This document shows positions 9,636-19,287 of a stretch of 64,000 nucleotides of DNA, piece after piece. Numbering within the stretch: position 1 is the stretch's first letter; every line of letters starts with the position of its first letter. The translations under genes were made by a program, and so were the position numbers. The notes beneath the pieces were generated by a model. That model saw nothing but the letters and a program-made list of their open reading frames with translations. It ran no database searches and had not been told where the DNA came from. Source of the DNA: Spectribacter hydrogenoxidans (GTDB lineage Bacteria > Pseudomonadota > Gammaproteobacteria > Nevskiales > Salinisphaeraceae); the NCBI RefSeq assembly GCF_031846275.1, contig NZ_JAVRIB010000016.1:7918-71917 (forward strand), given 5' to 3'.

Positions 9636-10841
9636 ATGTCCGAAGCGCTAATTTTCGACGCTGTCCGTACGCCCCGCGGCAAGGGCAAGAAGGACGGCTC
9701 CCTGCACGAGGTCAGCCCCGTTCATCTGCTGAAGAATCTGTTCGATGCGGTCCAGACCCGCAACGAACTGGACACCAGTCAGGTGGACGACGTGGTGCTG
9801 GGCTGCGTCACTCCGGTGGGCGAGCAGGGCGCGGACATCGCGCGCACGGCGGTGATCTACTCCGGCTGGGACGAGCGCGTGGCGGGTGTCACCCAGAGTC
9901 GTTTCTGCGCCTCGGGGCTGGAGTCGGTGAACCTGGCGGCGCAGAAAGTTCGCTCCGGCTGGGAAGACCTGGTGGTCGCCGGCGGGGTGGAGTCGATGTC
10001 ACGCTGGCCGATGGGTTCTGACGGTGGCGCCATGGCCATGGACCCGCGTGTCAACGATGCCATGGGCTTCGCGCCTCAGGGCATCGGCGCCGACCTGATT
10101 GCCTCGATCGAGGGCTTTTCCCGCGACGACGTGGATGCCTTCGCGGTGCGTTCCCACCAGCGGGCTGCTGCCGCGCGTGACGACAACCGTTTCAGCAACT
10201 CCCTGGTGCCGGTGCGCGACGTCAACGGGCTGGTCGTGCTTGATCATGATGAAACCATTCGCCCCGACAGCAACGTCGAGGCGCTTGGTGGTCTCAAGCC
10301 CTCCTTCGAGCAGATGGGGCAGATGGGTTTTGACGACACCGCGCTGGCCAAGTATCCGACGGTGGAATCGATCAACCACGTCCATCACGCCGGCAATTCC
10401 TCCGGCATCGTCGATGGCGCGGCGCTGGTGCTGATCGGCAGTGAGGACAAGGGCAAGGCCCTGGGGCTCAAGCCGCGCGGCCGCATCGTGTCGACCGCGG
10501 TCACCGGCACCGACCCCACCATCATGCTGGTCGGCCCGGGCCCGTCTTCGAAGAAGGCGTTGGACAAGGCCGGCATGAAGGCCTCGGACATCGATCTGTT
10601 CGAAATCAACGAGGCCTTCGCGGCAGTGGTGCTCCGCGCCGTGCGCGATCTGGATATCGACATCGACAAGGTCAACGTCAACGGCGGCTCCATCGCGATG
10701 GGTCATCCGCTGGGCGCCACCGGCGCGATTCTGATGAACACGGTGCTCGACGAGCTCGAACGACAGGACAAGCAGACCGCGCTGATCACCCTCTGCGTGG
10801 GCGGCGGCATGGGCATTGCCACCGTCATCGAGCGCGTCTGA
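9636..10841 (+). CDS. Acetyl-CoA C-acyltransferase (3-ketoacyl-CoA thiolase)
   Basis: Cleaves 3-oxoacyl-CoA to acetyl-CoA and a shortened acyl-CoA. From the ATG at 9636 it is 401 residues, normal for the family. The nucleophile Cys lies in SRFCASGLESVN, and GGSIAMGHPLGATGA (His) and LCVGGGMG (second Cys) complete the active site. The frame is open upstream to 9540, but the thiolase fold begins at MSEALIFDAVRTPRG and a ribosome site precedes 9636. The fadB/J-like gene follows 91 bp later, pairing the two as a beta-oxidation complex. Confidence 0.92.
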   Translation: MSEALIFDAVRTPRGKGKKDGSLHEVSPVHLLKNLFDAVQTRNELDTSQVDDVVLGCVTPVGEQGADIARTAVIYSGWDERVAGVTQSRFCASGLESVNLAAQKVRSGWEDLVVAGGVESMSRWPMGSDGGAMAMDPRVNDAMGFAPQGIGADLIASIEGFSRDDVDAFAVRSHQRAAAARDDNRFSNSLVPVRDVNGLVVLDHDETIRPDSNVEALGGLKPSFEQMGQMGFDDTALAKYPTVESINHVHHAGNSSGIVDGAALVLIGSEDKGKALGLKPRGRIVSTAVTGTDPTIMLVGPGPSSKKALDKAGMKASDIDLFEINEAFAAVVLRAVRDLDIDIDKVNVNGGSIAMGHPLGATGAILMNTVLDELERQDKQTALITLCVGGGMGIATVIERV

Positions 10842-10932
10842 AACACTGAAACACAGCCCCGGCAAACGACCGGGCCGGACGGCAGGCGATGATCATCGCT
10901 GCCGCCCAGCCATCATCAGGAGACCTGCAGTC

Positions 10933-13125
10933 ATGGCAGCCAACATGAAAGAGCACACGGACCTCGGCGGCGACGCCATCCGCGTTGAACAGGACGACAG
11001 GGGCATTCTCACCCTCACGCTGGACATGCCGGGCCGCTCGGCCAATGTCCTGAATGACCAGTTCTCGGTGCCATTCGCGGCACTTATCGAGCGCATCGAA
11101 AGTGACGACTCGGTCACCGGCGTGATCATCACCTCCGGCAAGAAGAACTTCATGGTGGGGGCCGACATCGACGGCCTGTTCGCCGTGACCGATCCGGCGG
11201 TGGCATTGCAGATGGCCGGCGATTTCAAGGCCATGCTGCGGCGGCTGGAATGCTGCGGCAAGCCGGTGGTGGCGGCGCTCAACGGATCGGCCCTGGGCGG
11301 CGGTCTGGAACTGGCCCTGGCCTGTCATCGGCGCATTGCCATCAACGACCCGAAGGCCAAGATGGCCCTCCCCGAAGTCAAGCTGGGCGTGCTGCCCGGT
11401 GGTGGCGGCACCCAGCGCCTGCCGCGCCTGATCGGCATCCAGGCCGCGTTGCCGCTGCTGACCGAAGGCAAGGAGCTGGCCCCCGAGAAGGCCGCCAAGC
11501 AGGGGTTCATCGATGAACTGGCGGATGACGCCGACGACATGCTGCGTCGGGCCCGCAAGTACATCGAAGGGGTGATCGAATCCGGTCAGCCGGCCACCCA
11601 GCCCTGGGACCAGAAGGGCTTCAAGTTTCCCGGCGGCGATTCCAAGCATCCCTCGCAGGGCCACATGTGGCCCATCGCCCCGGCGATGATGAATCAGAAG
11701 ACGCGGGGCAATTACCCCGCGCCGCGTAACATCATGTCGGCCGTGTACGAAGGCGGGCTGGTGGATTTCGACACCGCCCTCAAGATCGAGGGCCGCTACT
11801 TCGCGGAGCTGGTGGTCAGCCAGGAATCCAAGAACATGATCGGTACCCTCTGGTACCAGCTCAACAAGATCAACAAGGGTGAATCGCGGCCGCAGGGCGT
11901 CGAACCCGGCCAGGTGAAGAAGCTCGGCGTGCTGGGCGCGGGCATGATGGGCGCGGGCATTGCCTATGTGTCGGCCAAGGCCGGTATCGAGGTGGTGCTC
12001 AAGGACGTCGAGCAGGCCGGCGCGGAAAAGGGCAGGGCCTATTCGGAAGGACTGGAAGACAAGGCAATCCAGCGTGGCCGCAGCACGCCGGACAGAAAGA
12101 AGGCAATTCTCGATCGGATCAAGCCGACGGCTGATGTCGCTGACCTCGATGGTTGCGACCTCATCATCGAAGCGGTGTTCGAGGACCGGGAGTTGAAGGG
12201 CAAGGTGACGGAGGAGACGGAGGCGGTGATGGACCCGAAGGGTGTCTTCGGGTCCAACACTTCCACGCTCCCGATCACCGGCCTGGCCAGCCGCAGCAGC
12301 CGGCCCGACCAGTTCATCGGCATCCATTTCTTCTCGCCGGTCGAGAAGATGCCGCTGGTGGAAATCATCGTCGGCGAAAAGACCAGCGACGAGACCCTGG
12401 CGCGTGCGTTCGACTACGTCCAGCAGATTCGCAAGACGCCGATCGTGGTCAACGATTCGCGCGGCTTCTATACCTCGCGCTGTTTCGCCACTTACGTGAT
12501 GGAAGGCATCGCGATGCTGGCCGAGGGGCAGCACCCGCGGGCGATCGAGCAGGCAGGCCTGAAAGCCGGCATGCCGGTGGGTCCGCTGGCGTTGGAGGAC
12601 GAGGTGTCGCTGTCGCTGTCCTTGCACGTGATGGACCAGACCCGCAAGGACTTCGAGGCCGAGGGCAAGCCCTACGCCCCGCACCCGGCCGAACCCACCG
12701 TCCGCAAAATGGTCGAGGAACTGGATCGTCCCGGCAAGAAGGCCGGCAAGGGGTTCTACGATTACCCCGAGGGCGGCAAGAAGCGCCTGTGGCCGGGTCT
12801 GGCCGAGCACTTCCCGCTGGCCGACGAGCAGCTCTCGCAGCAGGAAATGGTCGACCGTCTGCTCTATGCGCAGGCCAACGAAACCGCCCGCTGTTTCGAG
12901 GAAGGGGTGGTCACCACCGCGGCCGACGCCAACATCGGCAGCATCTTCGGCTGGGGGTTCGCGCCGTTCCACGGCGGCACCCTGCAGTTCACCAACAGCG
13001 TGGGTGGCCCGGCCGCCTTCGTGTCCCGTGCCCGGGAACTGGCCGAACGCTACGGTGACCGCTTTGCCCCGGCCGCCATCCTGGGAAAGATGGCCGAATC
13101 CGGCGACCGGTTCGACGCGAGCTAA
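10933..13125 (+). CDS. Fatty-acid oxidation multifunctional protein (enoyl-CoA hydratase / 3-hydroxyacyl-CoA dehydrogenase)
   Basis: Performs hydration and NAD-dependent oxidation in beta-oxidation. 730 residues: crotonase domain (about 15-200; KNFMVGADIDGL oxyanion region, GSALGGGLELALAC), linker, then 3-hydroxyacyl-CoA dehydrogenase with NAD motif KLGVLGAGMMGAGIA (about residue 330 on) and the HFFSPVEKMPLVE segment. The length and domain order fit FadB/FadJ. ATG 10933 follows AGGAGA at 10918-10923. It sits between the thiolase and the FadE-like gene, so the three probably form one operon. Confidence 0.93.
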   Translation: MAANMKEHTDLGGDAIRVEQDDRGILTLTLDMPGRSANVLNDQFSVPFAALIERIESDDSVTGVIITSGKKNFMVGADIDGLFAVTDPAVALQMAGDFKAMLRRLECCGKPVVAALNGSALGGGLELALACHRRIAINDPKAKMALPEVKLGVLPGGGGTQRLPRLIGIQAALPLLTEGKELAPEKAAKQGFIDELADDADDMLRRARKYIEGVIESGQPATQPWDQKGFKFPGGDSKHPSQGHMWPIAPAMMNQKTRGNYPAPRNIMSAVYEGGLVDFDTALKIEGRYFAELVVSQESKNMIGTLWYQLNKINKGESRPQGVEPGQVKKLGVLGAGMMGAGIAYVSAKAGIEVVLKDVEQAGAEKGRAYSEGLEDKAIQRGRSTPDRKKAILDRIKPTADVADLDGCDLIIEAVFEDRELKGKVTEETEAVMDPKGVFGSNTSTLPITGLASRSSRPDQFIGIHFFSPVEKMPLVEIIVGEKTSDETLARAFDYVQQIRKTPIVVNDSRGFYTSRCFATYVMEGIAMLAEGQHPRAIEQAGLKAGMPVGPLALEDEVSLSLSLHVMDQTRKDFEAEGKPYAPHPAEPTVRKMVEELDRPGKKAGKGFYDYPEGGKKRLWPGLAEHFPLADEQLSQQEMVDRLLYAQANETARCFEEGVVTTAADANIGSIFGWGFAPFHGGTLQFTNSVGGPAAFVSRARELAERYGDRFAPAAILGKMAESGDRFDAS

Positions 13126-13199
13126 TACGGTATTCTGGTCCACAACCGCCATGCGCATTGCGCAAGGCACCCAGCCAGTCGTCAGCGAGGATCTGAACA

Positions 13200-15449
13200 A
13201 TGTTTGCCAAGCTGCTGAAAACGATCAAGGATGCCAGGCTTCTCCCGCAGATTTCGGATACCGAGCGGGCAGCCCTGGAGGCGGGCACGGTGTGGGTCGA
13301 CGGGGAATTCTTCTCCGGTAACCCCGATTTCACCTCGATGCTGGCCGAGGCCTATCCGAAGTTGCCGCCAGAGGAGCAGGCGTTCCTCGACGGTCCAGTG
13401 GAAGAGCTCTGGCGCATGGTCGACACCTGGAAGATCCAGGAGACCCGTGAAGTCCCGGCGGACGTCTGGGAATTCATGCGCGACAAGGGCTTCTTCGGCT
13501 TGATCATTCCCAAGGAATACGGCGGCTTCGGCATGTCGACGCTGGGCCGTGCCGCGGTGATGATGAAGACCAGCGGCCTGGGCGCGGTGGGCAGCCTGGT
13601 GGTGATCCCGAACACCCTGGGCGCCGCGGAACTGTTGATGGAATACGGCACCGAGGCCCAGAAGACCGAGTACCTGCCCAGGCTGGCGAGCGGCGAGTAC
13701 GTGCCGTGCTTCGGCCTGACCGAGCCCACGGCGGGCTCCGACGCGGCGTCGATCAAGGCCGAGGGCGTGGTGTTCAAGGACGATGACGGCGAAGTCAAGA
13801 TACGCCTCAACTTCGCCAAGCGCTACATCACCCTGGCCCCGGTGGCCAATCTGGTCAGCGTTGCCGCCGGCATTGCCGACCCGGACAATCTGCTGGGCAA
13901 GGGCGAGTATCCCGGCATTTCGGTGGTGCTGGTGCACAAGGGCACCCCCGGGCTGGAACTGGGTGACCACCATCTGCCGATTTCCGCGTTCGACAACGGC
14001 CCGATCATCGGCAAGGACGTGGTGGTGTCGGCCGAGAACGTCATCGGCGGGCCCGGCAATGTGGGCGAGGGCTGGCGCATGCTCATGGAGCAGCTCTCCG
14101 GTGGCCGCGCCGTATCGCTGCCGGCCGGGGGCATTGCCAGTTGCAAGCTGGCTGCCGCGGCGGCCGGGCCGTACAGCATGGTTCGCCAGCAGTTCAATAT
14201 TCCGATCGGCTACATGGAAGGCCCGGAAGCCAAGATCGCCAAGATCGCGGCCATGGCCTACGCCATGGAATCCTCGCGTGTATACGTTTGCGCGGGTGTG
14301 GACAACGGTCACCAGCCGCCGGTGGCCTCGGCCATTCTCAAGCAGCACACCACCGAGATGGGTCAGCGTCTGGTGATCGACGGCCTCGACGTGATGGCCG
14401 GGGCCGGGGTGATGCAGGGGCCGAACAACATTCTCGGCGGCGCCTACATCGGCGCACCGGTGGGCGTGACGGTGGAAGGGGCCAATATCCTGACCCGCAC
14501 GCTGATCATCTTCGGACAGGGGGCGGTGCGCTGCCATCCCTATGCGCTCAAGACCCTGCGATCGCTGGAAGATGATGACGTGCCGGCGTTCAAGTCGGCG
14601 GTGCTCGGCTGGATGGGCAGTTTCGCCATGAACGGCCTGCGCACGCTGGTTCGCGGGCTCACCCGCGGCTGGAGTTTCCGTAGCCCGGTGAAGGGCCCGA
14701 CCGCCCGCTACTACCGCAAGCTGGGCTGGGCATCGGCCCGCTTTGCCTTCCTTACCGATCTGGCGTTGTTCCTGGTCGGTGCCAAGCTCAAGCAGAAGGG
14801 CAAGCTGTCGGGTCGTTTCGCGGATGCGCTTTCCTGGCAGCTGTTTGCGTTCACGACCTTGCGTCGTTTCGAGGCGGAGGGCCGGCAGGCGGAAGACCTG
14901 CCGGTGGTGCAGTGGGCGCTGGAATACAGCCTCAAGCAGATCCAAGACGCGTTCGAGGGCATTTACGCCAACTTCGATGCCCCGGTCGTGGGCTGGCTGC
15001 TGCGCTATCCCGGCCGTCTGTTGCTGCGGGCCAATACGCTGTCCACCGGCCCGTCCGACAAGCTCGACCGCCCCGTGGCCAATGCCATCCAGGTGCCGGG
15101 GGCGCAGTACGACCGCATCGTCGACGGTCTGGCCATGCCCGACGAGAATCAGCCCGGCATGGGCCGGCTGCTCAAGGCCTGGCGTCTGATCAGCGAGGCC
15201 CGTCCGGCCCAGGGCAAGATCATGAAGGCGATCAAGCAGGGCGAGATCACCGCCCGGGAACCGGCTGCGGCGCTGGCCGAAGCGCTGGAAAAGGGCGTGG
15301 TCACGGCGGCCGAGGCCGACACCATCCGCAGTGCCGAAGCGGCGCGGATGGAGGCGATTCAGGTCGATGTGTTTCCCAAGGATGAGTACTACCGCAATCG
15401 TCAGAGCGGCGGCGATGCGGTCACCATGGCCCGGGCCGCCAACGCCTGA
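13200..15449 (+). CDS. fadE: Acyl-CoA dehydrogenase, FadE type
   Basis: First oxidation step of beta-oxidation using FAD, passing electrons to ETF. 749 residues with the long C-terminal extension typical of FadE (about 815 in E. coli). Motifs: DKGFFGLIIPKEYGGFGMS, CFGLTEPTAGSDAAS, and the flavin/active-site region MAGAGVMQGPNNILGGAYIGAP. 74 bp after the multifunctional gene; the hairpin at 15472 follows. Substrate range cannot be read from sequence. Confidence 0.92.
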   Translation: MFAKLLKTIKDARLLPQISDTERAALEAGTVWVDGEFFSGNPDFTSMLAEAYPKLPPEEQAFLDGPVEELWRMVDTWKIQETREVPADVWEFMRDKGFFGLIIPKEYGGFGMSTLGRAAVMMKTSGLGAVGSLVVIPNTLGAAELLMEYGTEAQKTEYLPRLASGEYVPCFGLTEPTAGSDAASIKAEGVVFKDDDGEVKIRLNFAKRYITLAPVANLVSVAAGIADPDNLLGKGEYPGISVVLVHKGTPGLELGDHHLPISAFDNGPIIGKDVVVSAENVIGGPGNVGEGWRMLMEQLSGGRAVSLPAGGIASCKLAAAAAGPYSMVRQQFNIPIGYMEGPEAKIAKIAAMAYAMESSRVYVCAGVDNGHQPPVASAILKQHTTEMGQRLVIDGLDVMAGAGVMQGPNNILGGAYIGAPVGVTVEGANILTRTLIIFGQGAVRCHPYALKTLRSLEDDDVPAFKSAVLGWMGSFAMNGLRTLVRGLTRGWSFRSPVKGPTARYYRKLGWASARFAFLTDLALFLVGAKLKQKGKLSGRFADALSWQLFAFTTLRRFEAEGRQAEDLPVVQWALEYSLKQIQDAFEGIYANFDAPVVGWLLRYPGRLLLRANTLSTGPSDKLDRPVANAIQVPGAQYDRIVDGLAMPDENQPGMGRLLKAWRLISEARPAQGKIMKAIKQGEITAREPAAALAEALEKGVVTAAEADTIRSAEAARMEAIQVDVFPKDEYYRNRQSGGDAVTMARAANA

Positions 15450-15471
15450 CGCGGACGCCGGGCAGCCTGTC

Positions 15472-15497
15472 GCAGGGCCGGTTTCAACCGGCCCTGC
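15472..15497. repeat. REP-like single hairpin, copy B / possible terminator
   Basis: GCAGGGCCGGTT and its exact complement AACCGGCCCTGC flank TC. Shape, TC centre and GCAG/CTGC flanks match the hairpins at 8303, 43596 and 46004. Placed 22 bp after fadE it could also stop transcription, although no T-run follows. Confidence 0.7.
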
Positions 15498-15542
15498 GCG
15501 GTGCCTGCCAGTACGGTGACCGTTCATGAAGGAAGGGCCGGC

Positions 15543-15560
15543 ACTACTCGATAGAGTGGT
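15543..15560. promoter_or_regulatory. Imperfect palindrome upstream of atuA
   Basis: ACTACTC, spacer GATA, then GAGTGGT: six of seven arm positions pair. It lies 26 bp before the perfect palindrome at 15586 and could be a second operator, but is weaker. Confidence 0.35.
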
Positions 15561-15585
15561 ACCAACCAGCCATCGTCCGCATTAG

Positions 15586-15606
15586 GCTGATTGTCATACA
15601 ATCAGC
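15586..15606. promoter_or_regulatory. Perfect palindrome, candidate operator of the atu cluster
   Basis: Arms GCTGATTGT and ACAATCAGC around CAT form a perfect 9-bp inverted repeat, 40 bp before the atuA start. In Pseudomonas aeruginosa the TetR repressor AtuR is reported to bind inverted repeats in front of atuA, so this is the best operator candidate here. The binding protein is not identified. Confidence 0.6.
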
Positions 15607-15645
15607 GCCATAGAAGCCGGCGCAGCCAGCAATCTCGGGAGGAGC

Positions 15646-17424
15646 ATGCCAAAGACCGTGCGCATCGGTGGGGGTGCCGCGATGTGGGGTGATACTCGCA
15701 CCGGACCGGCCCAGCTGGTGGCCGGCGGACAGCTCGATTACCTGATGATCGAGTATCTGGCCGAGGTCACCATGTCGATTCTCACCGGCCAGCGCATGCG
15801 CGATCCCGAGGCCGGCTGGGGTCGCGATCTGGTACCGGTGCTGGCACCGCTGCTGCCCGAGATCAAGCGTCAGGGCATTCGAGTCATCACCAACGCCGGC
15901 GGTGTGAATCCCGCCGGGGCCCGGGACGCGCTTCACGCGGCTGCCCGCGAGGCCGGGGTGGAGTTGCGCATCGCCGTGGTGACCGGGGATGATCTCAGCG
16001 GCTGGGCAACCGGGGAGGCGGTCGGCCGGCTGCAGCCGATGGACCCGGATCAACCCCGCCCGGATCGATTCCTGAGCATGAACGCCTATCTCGGGGCGTT
16101 GCCGATTGCCGCGGCCCTGGATGACGGGGCGGATGTGGTGATTACCGGGCGGTGTGTCGACAGCGCGCTCGCCCTGGGCCCGCTGATGCATGAATTCGGC
16201 TGGTCGCCCGAGGCCCATGATGAACTCTCCGCGGGCAGTCTGGTGGGTCACCTGCTGGAATGCGGGGTGCAGAGTACCGGCGGCCTCTACACCGACTGGG
16301 AGTCCGTACCGGGTTACGACAACATGGGTTTTCCCATCGCCGAATGTCATGCGGACGGCAGTTTCGAGCTGACGAAGCCACCCGGTACCGGCGGGCTGGT
16401 CAGCGTGGGAACCGCCGCCGAGCAGTTGTTGTACGAGATCGGCGATCCCAAGGCCTATCTGCTACCGGACGTGACCTGTGACTGGACCCGGGTAACAATC
16501 GAGTCGACGGGCACGGATCGTGTCCGCATTTCCGGCGCCCGCGGCCTGCCACCGACCGGCAGTTACAAGGTGTCGGCCACCTATGCCGATGGCTACCGGC
16601 TGACTGCCACCTTCGTGATCGGCGGCATCGACGCGGTGGCCAAGGCCGAGCGGGTGGGGCAGGCGCTGATCGCCAAGAACCGCCGCCTGCTGCGGGAGGC
16701 CGGGTTCGACGATTTCATCCGTACCAGCGTTCAGGTGATCGGCGGTGAATCCATGTACGGGCCGCATGGTCGCGCACGGGCGGCCCGTGAGGTCCTGGTG
16801 TGGCTGGCGCTGACGCATGAATCCGATCAGGCATTGAAGCTGTTCGGGACCGAAATCGCCCAGGCCGCCGTGTCCATGTCGCCCGGCATCACCGGTTACG
16901 CCGGCGGGCGCCCGCGACCGAGCCCGGTGATTCGTCTGTATTCCGCGCTGGCGGACAAGCAGGCCCTGCCGGTGAGCATCGATGTCGACGGCAGTGCCCG
17001 CGAGATCACCATTCCCGCCGGTACCGGCCAGCCCCCGGCGCTGGCTTCCGATCCGCCGGGCGACATCGCCAGTGCTGGCGACGATGCCGTCAGCGTCCCC
17101 CTGATTCGACTGGCCATTGCCCGCAGCGGTGACAAGGGCGACAACGCGAATATCGGTATCATGTCGCGCAAGCGTGACTATCTGCCCTACATTCGTGCGG
17201 CGCTGACCGAGGCCGCCGTGGCCGACTATTTCCGGCATTACCTCGATGGCGAGGTATTCCGGTTCGAATTACCGGGCATCGGCGGGCTGAACTTCCTGCT
17301 GACCCGGGTGCTCGGCGGCGGCGGCATCGCCAGCCTGCGGGTCGACCCGCAGGGCAAGTGCTACGGGCAGATGTTACTGGATCATCCGATCCCGGTCCCC
17401 CGGGCATTGGCGGAGCGTTTATGA
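15646..17424 (+). CDS. atuA: AtuA-like protein (DUF1446), acyclic terpene utilization
   Basis: 592 residues. The N-terminal DUF1446 domain (about 1-460) starts VRIGGGAAMWGDT and includes VITGRCVDSALALGPLMHEFG. A C-terminal AtuA-type ferredoxin-like domain (about 490-592) contains LAIARSGDKGDNANIGI. AtuA is required for growth on citronellol and geraniol in Pseudomonas, but its reaction is not established. The ATG at 15646 follows GGGAGGAG. It overlaps the ETF-QO gene (ATGA). Its presence is the main reason to read the cluster as atu rather than leucine (liu) catabolism. Confidence 0.85.
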   Translation: MPKTVRIGGGAAMWGDTRTGPAQLVAGGQLDYLMIEYLAEVTMSILTGQRMRDPEAGWGRDLVPVLAPLLPEIKRQGIRVITNAGGVNPAGARDALHAAAREAGVELRIAVVTGDDLSGWATGEAVGRLQPMDPDQPRPDRFLSMNAYLGALPIAAALDDGADVVITGRCVDSALALGPLMHEFGWSPEAHDELSAGSLVGHLLECGVQSTGGLYTDWESVPGYDNMGFPIAECHADGSFELTKPPGTGGLVSVGTAAEQLLYEIGDPKAYLLPDVTCDWTRVTIESTGTDRVRISGARGLPPTGSYKVSATYADGYRLTATFVIGGIDAVAKAERVGQALIAKNRRLLREAGFDDFIRTSVQVIGGESMYGPHGRARAAREVLVWLALTHESDQALKLFGTEIAQAAVSMSPGITGYAGGRPRPSPVIRLYSALADKQALPVSIDVDGSAREITIPAGTGQPPALASDPPGDIASAGDDAVSVPLIRLAIARSGDKGDNANIGIMSRKRDYLPYIRAALTEAAVADYFRHYLDGEVFRFELPGIGGLNFLLTRVLGGGGIASLRVDPQGKCYGQMLLDHPIPVPRALAERL

Positions 17425-19091
17425 GTGACCAGAACGAGGAAATCGAGCGCGATGTCATGGAATACGACATCGTCATCGTGGGCGCCGGCCCGGCCGGCCT
17501 GTCGGCGGCGATACGCGCCAAGCAGATGTCGGCGGAAGCCGGCCGCGAGATCGACGTGTGCGTGGTGGAGAAGGGCTCCGAGGTCGGCGCCCACATCATG
17601 TCCGGCGCGGTGTTCGAGCCGCGGGCGCTGAATGAACTGATCCCGGACTGGCAGGACAAGGGCGCGCCGCTGAATAGCCCGGTCACCCGCGACGACGTCT
17701 ACTTCTTTACCAGCGAGTCGAAAGCCGTGAAGACGCCGGGCCCCTTCGTGCCGCGGCCGATGCACAACCACGGCAACTACATCATCAGCCTGGGCAAGCT
17801 AACCCGCTGGCTGGGTGAACAGGCCGAAGAACTGGGGGTGGAAATCTACCCCGGTTTCGCCGCCGCTGACGCCATCATCGAGGATGGCGTGATCAAGGGC
17901 ATTCTCACCGGCGATATGGGCGTCGACCGTCAGGGTCAGCCCAAGGATGGCATGCACACCCCCGGCATCGAACTGCGCGCCCGCTATACGCTGTTCGGTG
18001 AAGGCTGCCGCGGCCACATCGGCAAGCGCCTGATTCGCGAGTACGGGCTGGATGAAGAAGCCGACCCCCAGCACTACGCCATCGGCCTGAAGGAACTCTG
18101 GGAAATCGATCCGGCGAAATTCGAGTCCGGCCTGGTGGTTCACGGCGCCGGCTGGCCGCTGGACAATGCCAACCCCGGCGGTTCGTTTCTCTACCACTTC
18201 GATGACAACCTGGTCGCCGTGGGCCTGATCGTGGATCTGTCCTACGAAAACCCCTGGCTGAGCCCGTTTCACGAATTCCAGCGTTTCAAGCATCACCCGA
18301 AGATCGCGCAGTATCTGGAGGGTGGAAAACGGCTTTCCTACGGGGCGCGTGCCATCTGCAAGGGCGGCCTGAATTCCCTGCCGAAGATGGTCATGCCCGG
18401 CGGGGCGTTGATTGGCTGCAATGCGGGCACGCTGAACTTTGCCAAGATCAAGGGCAATCACACCGCGATGAAGTCCGGCATGCTGGCGGCCGAGGCGGCA
18501 TTCGAGGCAGTGGCTGCGGACCGCGCCCACGATGCGCTGGACGGCTACACCACGGCGTTCGAAAATAGCTGGCTGCACGAGGAACTGCATGCCAGCCGCA
18601 ACTTCGGACCCGCCATCCACAAGTACGGCGCGCTGCGGGGCGGGGCGATCAACTACATCGAGCAGAACTGGTTCCGGGGCAAGGCACCGTGGCATCTGCA
18701 CGACCGCACCCCGGATCACGCCACCCTCAAGCCGGCCGATCAGGCGGAGAAGATCGAGTATCCGAAGCATGACAACCGCTTGAGCTTCGACAAGCTGTCC
18801 TCGGTGCATATTTCCAGCACCAATCACGAGGAAGATCAGCCGGTGCACCTGCAGCTCAAGGACCCGTCCATCCCCATCGAGCAGAACCTGCCGAAATATG
18901 CCGAGCCGGCCCAGCGCTACTGCCCGGCCGGGGTGTACGAGGTGGTGGATGGCGACGACGGCCAACCGCAGTTCCAGATCAACGCCCAGAACTGCGTGCA
19001 CTGCAAGACCTGCGACATCAAGGACCCGGCCCAGAACATCGTCTGGGTGGCCCCCGAGGGCGGCGGCGGGCCCAACTATTCGAATATGTGA
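17421..19091 (+). CDS. Electron-transfer flavoprotein:ubiquinone oxidoreductase
   Basis: Membrane-associated FAD/4Fe-4S enzyme that moves electrons from reduced ETF to ubiquinone. 556 residues: FAD motif DIVIVGAGPAGLSAAIRAKQ near the N-terminus, and the ETF-QO Fe-S domain at the C-terminus with Cys residues in RYCPAGVYEV and NCVHCKTCDIKDP. Its ATG overlaps the atuA stop, so it is co-translated with atuA. Together with etfB and etfA next door it gives the cluster a complete electron outlet for its acyl-CoA dehydrogenases. Confidence 0.95.
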   Translation: MSDQNEEIERDVMEYDIVIVGAGPAGLSAAIRAKQMSAEAGREIDVCVVEKGSEVGAHIMSGAVFEPRALNELIPDWQDKGAPLNSPVTRDDVYFFTSESKAVKTPGPFVPRPMHNHGNYIISLGKLTRWLGEQAEELGVEIYPGFAAADAIIEDGVIKGILTGDMGVDRQGQPKDGMHTPGIELRARYTLFGEGCRGHIGKRLIREYGLDEEADPQHYAIGLKELWEIDPAKFESGLVVHGAGWPLDNANPGGSFLYHFDDNLVAVGLIVDLSYENPWLSPFHEFQRFKHHPKIAQYLEGGKRLSYGARAICKGGLNSLPKMVMPGGALIGCNAGTLNFAKIKGNHTAMKSGMLAAEAAFEAVAADRAHDALDGYTTAFENSWLHEELHASRNFGPAIHKYGALRGGAINYIEQNWFRGKAPWHLHDRTPDHATLKPADQAEKIEYPKHDNRLSFDKLSSVHISSTNHEEDQPVHLQLKDPSIPIEQNLPKYAEPAQRYCPAGVYEVVDGDDGQPQFQINAQNCVHCKTCDIKDPAQNIVWVAPEGGGGPNYSNM

Positions 19092-19108
19092 ACGGCGAAA
19101 GAAAGAGA

Positions 19109-19252
19109 ATCCGCAGATTACGCAGATTTCGCAGATGAAAAAGGGAAGACAGTTGTCTGGCTGTCGGTAGCCTGACTCAAGTTGCCCGGATGAGGCCGTA
19201 GGTCACCGGACCCGACTCGACCAAATCTGCGTCATCTGCGTAATCTGCGGAT
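19109..19252. repeat. Long inverted repeat IR-1 (GCAGATT type) between ETF-QO and etfB
   Basis: Left arm 19109-19136 is ATC plus 9-bp units CGCAGATTA, CGCAGATTT, CGCAGAT. Right arm 19223-19252 is its near-complement ending ATCTGCGGAT. Two mismatches in 28 bp; loop 86 bp. It nearly fills the spacer, starting 18 nt after the stop and ending 35 nt before the etfB start. First of five related elements. Confidence 0.85.
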
Positions 19253-19287
19253 AAACATCTTAGATCAACGACAAGAGACGGAATGGC

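Noticed and set aside
10825..15527. Long open frames on the minus strand (about 790 and 780 codons) opposite the FadB/J-like and FadE-like genes
   Set aside because: They lie fully antisense to clear enzymes, have no family motifs and are His/Arg/Gly-rich, as expected from high-GC codon shadows.
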